NCBI RefSeq assembly: GCF_029168945.1
Contig: NC_083602.1
Span: forward strand, 46,189,442-46,253,441
Length of the DNA: 64,000 nt
Source: Cannabis sativa
Lineage: Eukaryota > Streptophyta > Magnoliopsida > Rosales > Cannabaceae
Direction of reading: 5' to 3'
Made by a program: the position numbers and the translations under genes. Each line of letters opens with the position of its first letter. Positions within the stretch are counted from its first letter, which is position 1. The notes beneath the pieces are model-generated. The model saw only the letters and a list, made by a program, of their open reading frames with translations, had not been told where the DNA came from and made no database searches. This document shows, piece after piece, positions 34,865 to 45,690 of the stretch.

Positions 34865-37102
34865 TGTTGGGTTTTATGCCCTAAATAAAACTCATTTCAA
34901 TATAATCAGATTTACTTATTAATAAAGATCAGAAATAACATTTAATATTGCATAGTTCACATGATTTATTTCATGATTATTTACATAATGTATGAATTCT
35001 ATTTAAGTCCAGAACATATCACTTTGTTAATGATTATAGCGTTGTCAACACAGTGGAATATAATCTTAATTATATGTTCGAAAGTTTATTCCCTAATTTG
35101 TCAGATCACTGGATTTAGACTGACATGATAATCAGCGATAGGTATTCTTACACCTTGGATAAGTGTTATGTCCTTTCCAGGGCATTGGCAAAGTTTACCA
35201 GTATCGGATGTATGGAGTATACATCGGAAGGGACCGATATAGAACTTTGATTAGATATATTAAAATTTACCGTAATATCAATTCAATACAATATCACCTG
35301 TTGATTCTAGATCAAATGATCTTAATCCTGATATGTTTAGGTTCGATCTCAAGAGTATTATACATGTTCTTTGATTTGTTAGTTAAGCCTACTTTTATAG
35401 TGTTGTCAACACAGTGGAATATAATCTTAATTATATGTTCGAAAGTTTATTCCCTGATTTGTCAGATCACTAGATTTAGACTGACATGATAATCAGCGAT
35501 AGGTATTCTTACAACTTGGATAAGTGTTATGTCCTTTCCAGGGCATTGGCAAAGTTTACCAGTATCGGATGTATTGAGTATACATCAGAAGGGACCGATA
35601 TTGAACTTTGATTATATATTTTAAAATTTACCGTAATATCTATTCAATACAATATCACCTGTTGATGCTAGATCAAATGATCTTAATCCTGATATGTTTA
35701 GGTTTGATCTCAAGAGTATTATATACGTTCTTTGATTTGTTAGTTAAGCCTACTTTTGGGTCAGGGTGATACGTACATTTTGGGAACATGATAGTATAAT
35801 TGAGTGGGAGTGCAACCATAAATATGGAATCTATAACTTCTATAGGAATTTAGAAGTGAAACGATGATATCCTTCGAGCTTGGCTAAGCAGAGATAAATG
35901 GTGGAGATCTCATTTCACTTTGCTGAAAAATCATTTATACGGAGCTAAGTGTTTTAAGGATAAAATACATTGATGGTGTAACGGTAACTTGGTGCCTATT
36001 CAATGTAGATCATCTATTAGAGGATCATTGATCAAATTAGGATTATAACAATCGATAACTAATGACATATCTATATCGTGGAACATATAGAGCGTTCTAT
36101 ATACTGAGAGTGCAATTCTAAGTTCTATGCGTCGATTCAACGAAGAATTAATAAGTCAGTGAATTTAAGATATAAATTCTTGATCTGCTTATTGGAAGCT
36201 ATGATATATAGACCCATGGTCCCCATACTAGTTGAGGCCATACTGCTTGTAAGACTCAGTTAATTGATTTTAAGTAATCAATTATAATTCTAAAGTTAGA
36301 TTATGTCTACTTTATGAATTTTCACTAAGCAAGGGCGAAATTGTAAAGAAAAGAGATTCTTGGTTTATTAATTAATTAAGAGACTTTATATGTCTAATTA
36401 ATAAATATATTAAATGACAATATTATTTAATAATTAATTTTTAGTTATTAAATAATTAGAATTGTCATTTAAATGGTTGAATTTGAAAATTGGCGTTTTT
36501 GAGAAAATGAGATGCAAGAATGATAAAACAGCAAAATTGCATAAGTGAGGCCCATTATCCAAAGCCCTTGGTCGGTCACACTTATAGGGTTTTATCATTT
36601 ATTTTTTTCATTATTTTAATGCCAAATAATTCTAACCTAAACCTAGGTTGTTACCTATAAATAGATAGTGATGGCTCTCATTCACACTTGAACTTTGTCA
36701 GATGAAATTTGAGCCTCTTTCTATTCTCTATAACCGAAACCTCTTCTTCGCTTTTCTTCTTCAATAATTTCGAAATCCTTGAGTGATAGAGTAGTGCCCA
36801 CACACATCAAGTGGTATGTCAATCATAGTATGTAAGACTGTGGAAAATAAACCAACAAGAAGGAGAATCAGCATCAAAGGAAGGAGAGAAAGAGATCCAG
36901 GTTCATATCTTGGTGATGCTCTGCTACAGAAAGGAATCAAGGGCTAGAGATCTGAACGGAAGGAGCCATTATATTCCGCTGCACCCAATGTAAGGTTTCC
37001 TAAACTTTATATGTGTTTATTTCATTGTTTTATAATTCATATTAGGATGTTAATGAAACATACTTGTTAGTAAATCTAGATCCTGGTAAAATATATCCAA
37101 CA
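34865..37102 (+). mobile_element. Solo copia-type LTR with internal duplication
   Basis: This is a complete LTR (TGTTGGGTTTTATG...TATCCAACA) flanked by GAGAG (34860-34864 and 37103-37107). At 2238 bp it is about 350 bases longer than its relatives because a segment is tandemly duplicated inside (about 35037-35397 and 35398-35758). TATAAATA is at 36656-36663. Confidence 0.92.
35037..35758 (+). repeat. 361-bp tandem duplication inside the solo LTR
   Basis: The sequence starting gttgtcaacacagtggaata at 35041 starts again at 35402. Both copies run to the phrase ttagttaagcctactttt. The copies differ at a few sites. Confidence 0.88.
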
Positions 37103-38254
37103 GAGAGTGGGAGGAAGCTCGGGCTTATCCCCTCCGGCCAAGAGGTCCAGGGGCGGTGAGACAACTCCGTCCAGAGAGAAGGCACCGGCCAAAGCAGTTA
37201 TTGATCTCTCCAAGGAACCAACTGTCGTAGATCCTTCTGCCCCAAAAGTGACTAAGTCCAAAGACTCTCGAGGAGGGAGCTCAGACGGACCTGGAAGCGG
37301 TCGAAGGGCGTATCTCACTCGGTCGAAGTGGATCTAAGCAGATTAGGGCCCCTACCCCACCTCCAGTGCTGCATCCAGAGATTAATTGAGGCAAAGATAT
37401 GCTCACCCACTACATGACTCGGTCGTTCCCTGAGGGGAATGAGCAGCTGGCTGGAGCTGACAATGACCTTTTTCTGTTGCTGGTGATGGGAGGTGTCCTG
37501 AAGGAGTTTACGAGGGTAAGTCTTTCCTGACAGTTTCCTTTTGTCCTTCTTCACTTAGTTCAGATTTTAATGTTGTTTCTCTGTGCAGATTGGTTTGAAG
37601 ATGGCTTATGCTTATTCCTGAGCTAAGTCGGGTGCCTCTAAGAACGCTGCCATTTCCAACACTATGCGGGCGGAAGTGGACTTGGCCAGGAAGGATGCCG
37701 ACAAAGCCAGGGTTCGACTTGGAGCCATCCGAATGGAACTGAAAGAAGTCAACAAGAAACTTCTTGCTGCCAAGAAGAAGGTGGCCGAGCTGAGTAAAGA
37801 TCTACAGGCTTCTAATCAACTTGAAACTGCCATTGTCTCCTTGTCGAATGAAGTGACCAGCCTTCATGAAGAAAGGGAGGTTCTTCGAGCTGTCTTCCGC
37901 AGGTTGGAAGAAGAGAAGAATGGGAAGGAGGAGGAGCTTAATGCTGAGGTTGAGAAGTACAAATCAGAGGCCGAGCAGCAGAGAGCTGAAGTGGCGAGAT
38001 CTTCTATGATTTCTGGTCTCGAGATATTCTATGATTTCTGGAAGGCTAATCCCCAGGAAAATTTTGATTACTTTGGCGATTCAATAGACATGTTACTCGA
38101 GTATTGCGCTTCTCAGGTGGCCGACAGGGAACCCGAGGCGACCACTTCCACCTCCGGCCAGTATGTTGACGTGCCCCCCACTCAGACAAATGATCCTCCA
38201 ACTCCAACTGGCCCAGAAGACCCGTATAAAGAGCCTGGGACTCTAGCCATTTGA
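37103..38254 (+). pseudogene. Tat D antisense gene, second part (exons 2 end and 3, coiled coil)
   Basis: After the solo LTR the exon resumes with VGGSSGLSPPAKRSRGGE, corresponding to the same stretch in Tat A. An intron is clear at 37516-37588 (73 bases, GTAAGT...CTGTGCAG). Joining its flanks keeps the frame: VLKEFTR reads into IGLKMAYAYS. A TGA follows at about 37619. The last exon, open from 37664 to 38254, is a coiled coil (about residues 1-120: AEVDLARKDADKARVRLG, then E/K-rich) ending in a conserved tail, FWKANPQENFDYFGDS, and a proline/threonine-rich end. The homologous intron in Tat B is 11923-11845. Confidence 0.78.
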
Positions 38255-38793
38255 ATACTTTCTCTTTCTATCTTTTTTTTATATCTGTCCGGCCATAAGG
38301 CTTTTTTAAAGACAAAGTGACCGATCAAGCGGTCTTTAAACTTGGAATTATTTTTCATTTTTCAGACAGCGGGCTGACCGGGCAGCCTTTAATCCTGGTT
38401 TTACATGCTTTTGTTATCTTTAATGAATATCATTTCTGTTTATAATCATTATGCAACTATGTTTGTTTTATTTTTACCAAATGCTTTGGACAGGTATGGG
38501 TGCCCCCCAAGTGATCGAGCACACTTATGACTCTTGGCCACTTATATTTTTTTGCAAGTGTGCTCTTTTTTCTGTTTGGTATTTTGGGCTCGCCCAAACC
38601 TTTTGTACGCACTGAATGGTAAATTAACAACATGCTAGTAAATTCGACTCAATTTGAATTTTGAAATAAAGATCTTTATTCATTTATTTATCAAAAATGT
38701 GTCTGTTACCGTAGTAACTTACATCAAAGCTACTAATTTGATCTAATCTGATCTTAAGCTTAACATGGAATAAAACAAATTGTAGAAATTAAA
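38255..38793. other. Spacer after the Tat D antisense gene
   Basis: This is the 3' untranslated part of the antisense gene. It contains short GC inverted repeats such as gccataaggc, gaccgatcaagcggtc and gggctcgccc, which resemble the repeat spacer after pol in Tat B. There is no coding content. Confidence 0.5.
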
Positions 38794-41704
38794 TGTAATT
38801 CCCTAATCTATATGGACGCCACGTGTGTGATTTTATAAACTAGTTTAATACTAATAGAATAATTAATTATTAAAAACTGTGATAATATTAAAAACTTGAC
38901 TAAAATAAAACACTAAAAACGGATATTATAACGACATAAAAAGTGTGTTCTGGGGATCCCTATTATAAAAAGTTTTGCTAAAAAAATATATACGACAACC
39001 ATTTAAACACAAAATCAAAATACAAAATAGATACAGCCAGCCCAAAACAACTCCTGGCAACTCGGCACGCAGGCTAATGAGGTCAATATGTACATTACTG
39101 GAGAAGACTGTCACCTCATGGTTGATCTAGCTTTTCTTTGCCTTTCCCTGTACCACATAGCACTCATGAGTCAGAAGAACTCAACAAGAAAAGTAATAAT
39201 AACAATCATATAGGCTGTTATTCGAACATTGTCATTTATACACAATAAGAGTCAAACCATCACCCATTGTTCATAAGAAGAAATCCATATAAGTACTGGC
39301 ATCTGCGACGAATAAGCATCAGTCTACAAATATTTAGTAATACAAAACCATTACACCAATAATATAATGCATATTCATTTAATCATATAAATAATATATA
39401 TTACCTCATGAAGTGACCATCTTCATAACATCACGTTGCCTAATCAGGCAAGTCGATGCTTTAATCTGATAATCCTGTATTGCATTGCCTAATCAGGCAA
39501 GCCCGTGCCATAGCCTGGCACCCATATATCGCATAACTTCATCACCTAATCAGGTGAGCCTTTTCCTAAAACCTACACCCATATATCATATAATTGCATC
39601 ACCTAATCAAGTGAGCACGTGTCACACCTTGGCACCAATATATCGCATTGACTAATCAGACGAGCCCGTACCTATGACTGGTACTTATCATATGTCACTG
39701 ACATCCGTATCTACACGTCGCCAGGAGGAAACCCTACAACGGTTTCATTTTGTGCCATAACCTGGCAATTTTCATATCATTGATGCCATATCTACACGTT
39801 GCTAGGAGTAATCGCCTAATCAGACAAACTCATACCTACGCCCGACACTTATCATATATCACTGACGCCCATACTTACGCCCAGTCTGTCGCCAGGAAAA
39901 TCGCATCACCTAATTAGGTGAGCCTGTATCTACACTCGGTACTCATTATATATTACTGACACGCGTACTTACGCCCAGTACGTCGCTAGAAAAATTGCAT
40001 CACCTAATCAGGTGAGCCAATACATCACATGCATAATATTATCACATTATCAATACTCAGCCAATAAGTATTTTCAATATATAACAATATTAACTATATA
40101 TAACTCAATATTAATCAATTCATAACAATACTAATTGTATTACATACAACTTACTATGCAGTACAATATACTTTTCTTACCTTTAATCCAGGTTCATACA
40201 TTTTGGCTAAACCAGGTGGAGAACTATCCCCAATGATCTCGGCCCTATGTCACAACAATGATCAACCAATAAGTGTTTATCCAAACACACTGCTTATATT
40301 CACCTAAGACAATCTAGGGTTTTCTACCGAATCCCATGGTATAAATACACTAAAATAAAACATATATTTTGGCTATAAAACATACACCATATTGCAGAGC
40401 TTGTGTCAAGCTTCAAAACGGTATATAGAATGTCCAAAACGGACACCCGAGTAAAAAGTTATGACCAAAATATGATTTCTGATATCCGAGGAATTTCTAA
40501 AAACTATGAAACTCGAAAATCCCAATTTTCACACTCACCGAAACACTATCAAAACTTATCCAAATCACTCCAAACTTCCCAAGGCACATATATACCATAA
40601 ATATTACCATTCTTACGTAACAGAAATAAAAATCAGGCCTTTAAATGAAAAACGCCATTAACGTTCGGACTAAGCTTTAAAAAGTTTCAAACTCGATTTC
40701 TAACCCAAAATCACCTCAAATTAAATAAGTAAATATCGGTACTAGTCCCATAGGTGCCAAAAAGCAATTCTACAAAGTCAGAATCTCCATAACTATTCTA
40801 ATTCACGAAACCTCTATATGAAACCAATTATTTTTAAACTTAAAACGAAATTAAACCATACCTTAAGCTTTCCCTCTTCAAGAATTTGCTATCCTGCTAC
40901 TACCGGAGCTTATATCACTAAGTTTCGGATTGAAAATCGAAAAAAATAGATATAAAGGAAGAAGGTTTTGTCGAAGGGAGAGAGCGAGGGTTTTGGTCGT
41001 TCTTTCGTTCGTTCTGTTTCACTGATAAGTTAATATATATATAAACTTAAATTAACTTACGTTAACTTATATATTTAAATAATATTATAATAATATATTA
41101 ATAATAATATAATATTAATAATTATATAATAATATATATTAATAATAATAATATAATAATATTAATATAAACTTTATTATTAATAGTTATCTTATTATTT
41201 ATTAGCCATTAAGAAATCTCTATTTTTAGGGTGTTTGGCCAACTTCGAGTACCCCAAAATACCTCGATATTTCTAAAATCAAATTATCCCAATAATCTCA
41301 TCAATATTTCTAACTAAAACTATTGTGACATTTTTGGCCTCCGATCTGGTCTCCAGGGTTACCGAACTTGAAAATATTTTTATTTCACAAATAACTCATA
41401 TTATATCCACGTATTTCAAATAAATCTTCGTAATTAACAAATTAGGCTTATATATCCACTTATTGAGTCTCCAGGGTCGCGGAACCTGAAATTTTTTTTA
41501 TTGCACATATAGCTCATATTACATTGAGACATGCTATATAAATCTCCGTAATTAACAAATTACGATTATTTACTCACTTATAGCAAAATTTAAATTTTAT
41601 GTTGAAATAAATTAGTAGGATCATAATCCCACTTATTACCTGATTAACTCATAATGTAAATATAAACCCTAATTATTTACCATTAGACTTATTGAGATAT
41701 TACA
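38794..41704 (-). mobile_element. Solo LTR of a long-LTR (probably gypsy chromovirus) family
   Basis: This 2911-bp unit has TGTAAT...ATTACA ends and is flanked by TTAAA (38789-38793 and 41705-41709). There is no internal region. The minus orientation is favoured because a CT-rich leader-like stretch (revcomp of 40960-41010) follows an A+T-rich, TATA-like zone at 41030-41180. The long LTR with TGTAAT ends suggests a Tekay-type chromovirus, but this is an inference from the ends and length. A cluster of palindromic motifs lies at 39430-40020. Confidence 0.82.
39430..40020. repeat. Cluster of eight palindromic motifs in the solo LTR
   Basis: A motif of type cacctaatcaggtg or gcctaatcaggc, each an inverted repeat around AATC, occurs about eight times (near 39437, 39486, 39543, 39600, 39651, 39810, 39906 and 40000). 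The motifs are spaced about 50-100 bases apart, with partly repeated text between (ggcacc.atatatcgca; actgacgcc.gtacttacgccc). Confidence 0.75.
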
Positions 41705-42257
41705 TTAAAAATTGTACTTTAGATGGTGGTCATCCGACCTGAGTACTTTGTAATTTTATCCGAACCATTGGGCGTGGTCCGCCCAGAAGGGCATTCACTT
41801 AAAAGTAAATGTTCTTTTGTTTAGTACTTGATATGGTCATCCGACCTGGTACTTTTATTTGTAGTATTTTCTTAAATGTTCCCCATTCCAATATCTTGGT
41901 ACCAGAACAAGTTGCATTTATTTATCATACTTACCCAATTTGTATGCTCCTGATTCGAGAACTTTGACCACCTGATATGGTCCTTCCCAGTTAGGTTCGA
42001 GGAAACGTGCCGTACTGTCTTTGGTGTTTAGAAATACTCTTCTTAGGACCATATCTCCTACCAAGAATTTCTAAGCCTTCACTTGTTTGTTGAAATACAA
42101 AGCTACTTTTGGCTGAGGGGCCATCAACTTTAAGTTTGTTGTGGTTCGCCTCTCTTTGTTTCATCAAGTGATTCGGCAAGGAGTACGTGATTTGCTTCTT
42201 AGCTATATGTCAATCTTTTATGGAATGGTGGCTCGAGTTCTATGGGAAGCATTGATT
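41705..42257 (-). pseudogene. Tat D integrase C terminus and repeat spacer
   Basis: On the minus strand, 42257-41890 is the damaged end of integrase. The GPY module is readable as NWEGPYQVVKVLESGAYKL (about 41990-41930). 41705-41890 is spacer with a repeated ggtcatccgacctg motif (41728 and 41835). The frame is broken in several places. Confidence 0.7.
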
Positions 42258-43037
42258 CTATCCATATGCCATGGCAAATGGAGTCTGTCCGGTTGCCATT
42301 TTCTCAGTTATTCGGTATGACCATAGGACTTCAAGAACTTCCTCCAGCCAGTTTCCTTTAACATCCTCAAGCCTTTTCATTAGTGTATCTTTCAACGTCT
42401 TGTTGACTGCTTCAACTTGACCATTTTCTTGGGGATGTTCCACTGCGGAGAAACTTTTGATTATACCATGGTTCGCACAGAAATAAGTAAAGGACTGGCT
42501 GTCAAACTGTTTGCCATTGTCTGAAACTATTTTGTACGGAAATAATCCAAACCGGTAGATTATGTTCTTCACAACGCAGTCTTGAACTTTTTTGGACGTG
42601 ATGGTTGCTAGGGGCTTGACTTCTGTCCACTTGGTGAAGTAATAAACCGCAACCATTGCGTATTTTACGCCTCCTTTGCCCTTGGGCAATTGTCTGATCA
42701 AGTCAATTCCCCAAATGGCAAAAGTCCATGGACTTTGCATCTGAGTTAACTTGTTGGGCGGTGCTAGAGGTATCTTTGAAAATCTATGGCATTTATCACA
42801 TTTTTTAACGTAGGCCTTTGAATCCTCGGTCATTGTCAGCTAGAAATAACCTTGCCTTAGAATTTTCTTAGATAAACTCCGCCCAGCGGCGTGGTTTCCA
42901 CAAAATCCATCGTGCACTTCAGACAAAAGTCATACAGCTTCTTCTTGGGTAACACATCTGAGCAATGGCATGGAGAATACTCGTATGTACATAATTCCCT
43001 CTACTATGATGTACCGTACAACCTTCCTCCTCATCTT
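42258..43037 (-). pseudogene. pol: Tat D integrase
   Basis: Minus-strand frame 42833-42258 carries the integrase core: CDKCHRF (zinc-binding cysteines), D in WGIDLI, D in VSDNGKQF and E in NGQVEAVNK, so all three catalytic acids are present. A stop near 42841 separates it from the N-terminal zinc region encoded at 42840-42950, where H-x-G-F-C-G is still visible. The GPY end lies downstream. Confidence 0.85.
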
Positions 43038-43568
43038 TCAAGCTTCATTTCGATTATCTGGGAGTTCCCCAGTGTTGAGGTAGGTCGCTATTGGCATCAT
43101 CCAGTTTGGGGAAGTATCAATCATTTCAATCTCTTCCATGCTAGTGATGCTAGGCTCTTCGAGGAACTGGATAGGAACCAAATTTGCTCTATCATTTACA
43201 TTACTACTTGCAAGTCGAGCTAGTGCGTCAGTAGTCATTTTTTCTTCACTTGGAATTTGTCTGAGAGCGTAGCTTTTAAACTGTGCGAGCAGGTCGTGTA
43301 TTTTGCACAGATATCCTATCATACTTTCTCCTCGAGCCTCGTATTCTCCAGATACGTGATTTACCACCAGTTGTGAATCACTGCAGATTTCAACATGTTC
43401 GGCATTCATCTCCTGGGCTAGTTTTAGACCGGTAATCAAAGCTTCATACTCGGCTTCATTATTGGATGCTTTAAATCCAAACTTTACTACAACGTGTAGG
43501 TGTTGCCCCCCAGGTGTGACAAGAACAATTCCTGTACCGGATAGTTGATCTGTAGCCGACCCGTCCAC
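43038..43568 (-). pseudogene. pol: Tat D archaeal-type RNase H
   Basis: An open minus-strand frame begins MDGSATDQLSGTGIVLV. The acidic residues of the family are seen in MDGSA (D), NNEAEYEAL (E), CSDSQLVVNH (D) and TTDALARLA (D). It lies between RNase H and integrase, the order that defines the Tat lineage. Stops lie at both ends of this piece. Confidence 0.87.
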
Positions 43569-43637
43569 GTGTAGTTTCCAAGTCGGCTTGTCTTCATTGA
43601 TACTTGGCTGAGGTATTTCTGGCTCGGGGTTGCCTTC

Positions 43638-45149
43638 TTATATGCTTTCTTCTTTGCCTATGCATTCTACTATAGAGTCTGCTAAGGCCTGGCCCTTAAT
43701 TGTTGTTCGGGGTTCGAAGATAATCTCGTATTGGCCCAACTCCACTGCCCATTTGAGCAACCGTCCAGAAGCATCTTTTTTTTGTAATATTTGGCGTAAC
43801 GGTTGGTCAGTGTATACCCGAACAGGATGAGCTTGAAAATAGGGCCTTAGCTTTCTTGTTTCTAGAATCAGGCAGTAAGTGAGTTTCTCTATCAATGGGT
43901 ATCGGCCTTCGGCCTCAATGACTCTTTTACTAATGTAATAGACCGGATGTTGTATGTTGTTTTCCTTTTTGATCCGTACGACACTTACAGTATGCTCTGT
44001 GACAGCCAAGTATATCCCAATTTCTTCTCCAGATAGTACAGGAGGTTTTGCGAGTTGCATTTTTAGCTCTTGAAAAGCTTTTTTACGTTCCTCCATCCAC
44101 TCAAATTTCTTGTTTTCTCGCAGGATGTTGAAGAACGGAACACACTTGTCTATTAATTTTGAAACAAATCTGCTAAGTGCAGTAATCTGACTAGTTAAAC
44201 TTTGTACTTCCTTGGTTCTTATTGGCGACTTCATATCCATGAGGGCTTGAATCCTCTCCAGATTGGCTTCAATTCCTCGGGCGTTGACAATAAAGCCTAG
44301 AAACTTACCCGAGCTAACCCCAAAGGAGCACTTTAAGGGATTGAGTTTTATGTTATATTTCCTGAGGACTTTGAAGCATTCATCTAGGTCATCTATGTGC
44401 CCTCCAGCATTCATGGATTTGACGAGCATGTAATCTACGTACACCTCCATATTTCGTTCGATCTGGTCATTAAACATCTTATTTACAAATCTTTGGTATG
44501 TGGCTTTAGCATTTTTGAGACCAAACGACATGACTTTATAGCAATACAAACCCATATCTATTCGAAAACTTGTATGTTCTTGGTCTGGTGGATGCATTTT
44601 GATTTGATTATACCCTGAGTAGGCGACTATGATGCTCAATATTTCGTGCCCAACTGTTGCGTCCTCAAGCTGATCGATTCTTGGGAGTGGAAAACAGTCT
44701 TTGGGGCACGCCTTATTTAGGTCTGTGAAATCAATACAAACTCGCCATTTCTTGTTCGGCTTGGGTACTAGTACGAGATTTTCAACCCAAGCTGGGTAGA
44801 AAGCTTCAACTATGAAATTATTGTTGCGTAACTTTTTTACTTCTTCCTTCAGGGCTAGTGCTCGCTCCTTGTCCAACAGTCTTTGCTTTTATTGAACTGG
44901 TCGAAAGTTTGGATCAATATTTAGAACATGTGAAATAAAAGAAGGATCAATTCCGACCATATCATCATGTGACCAGACAAAAATGTCCATGTTTGCTCTC
45001 AGAAATTTTATCAATGCTGATTTTACTTCGAGCAACAAACCTTTTCCAATTTTAAGCTTTCTGGCCGGAATATCTGGGTCGATCTCAATCTCTTCCAGTT
45101 CTTCCACTGGTCCAACATTGTTGCTTAGGTCCCCAAGTCGAGGATACAC
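43638..45149 (-). pseudogene. pol: Tat D reverse transcriptase and RNase H, with altered YVDD
   Basis: Minus-strand frames 45149-44889 and 44876-43638 form one RT-RNase H unit, separated by a TGA/TAA-type break after NFRPVQ. RT motifs are WRVCIDFTDLNKACPK, YSGYNQIKMH, MSFGLKNAKATYQ and FLGFIVNARGIEANLE. The catalytic motif reads YVDYM instead of YVDDM (codons at 44430-44441), which loses the second catalytic aspartate. RNase H follows (HPVYYISKR, KGQALADS). The frame is otherwise long and well kept. Confidence 0.9.
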
Positions 45150-45690
45150 ATCTTCATCCCCGCCTTGGGAAGTTCCCTATTTAGAAATGTTTTCCCCTTC
45201 TCGAAACTCTTACTAGAGGACACTTCCTTTTTAGCCTTGGCTATGGCAAGGTTATAACATTCCCGAGCAACTTGCTGGTTTCCTCTTAGACATCCTACCC
45301 CATTCTTTGTTGGAAACTTAAGGCATGAATGAAATATCGACGTAACAACCTTTAAATCATACAAAGTTGGCCGGCCTAGCATGACGTTAAAAGCTAATAG
45401 AATGTCCAATACCAAAAATTGTGCCATTATAGTTATGCTTCTCGGAGCCTGCCCAACAGTGAGGGGTAGGCAAATTTGCCCTATAGGTGCGACTCCTTGG
45501 CCGGAGAAACCATACACGGGCTGGAGACAGGGGGTTAAATCTTTTAGCTCGAGCCCCATCTTTTCATACGTTGTCTTGAATAAGATGTTGGAGGAGGCTC
45601 CATTGTCTATCATGGTTCGGGCCACCATCTTGTTGGCTATCTGGACTTCCACGACCAACAGGTCGTTGTGCAGAAATCTGATCTTGAAAG
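45125..45690 (-). pseudogene. Tat D aspartic protease
   Basis: The minus-strand frame includes ARTMIDNGASSNILF (active-site D-N-G-A-S, about 45615-45575) and VMLGRPTLYDLKVVTS, the same two landmarks as in Tat B. After RGNQQVARECYN the linker runs into RT. The frame is open but ends at a stop where it meets the next piece. Confidence 0.87.

Noticed and set aside
39430..40020. Possible CRISPR-like array
   Set aside because: Repeats are short, imperfect and irregularly spaced, the spacers are themselves partly repeated, and the array lies inside a plant LTR with a target duplication.
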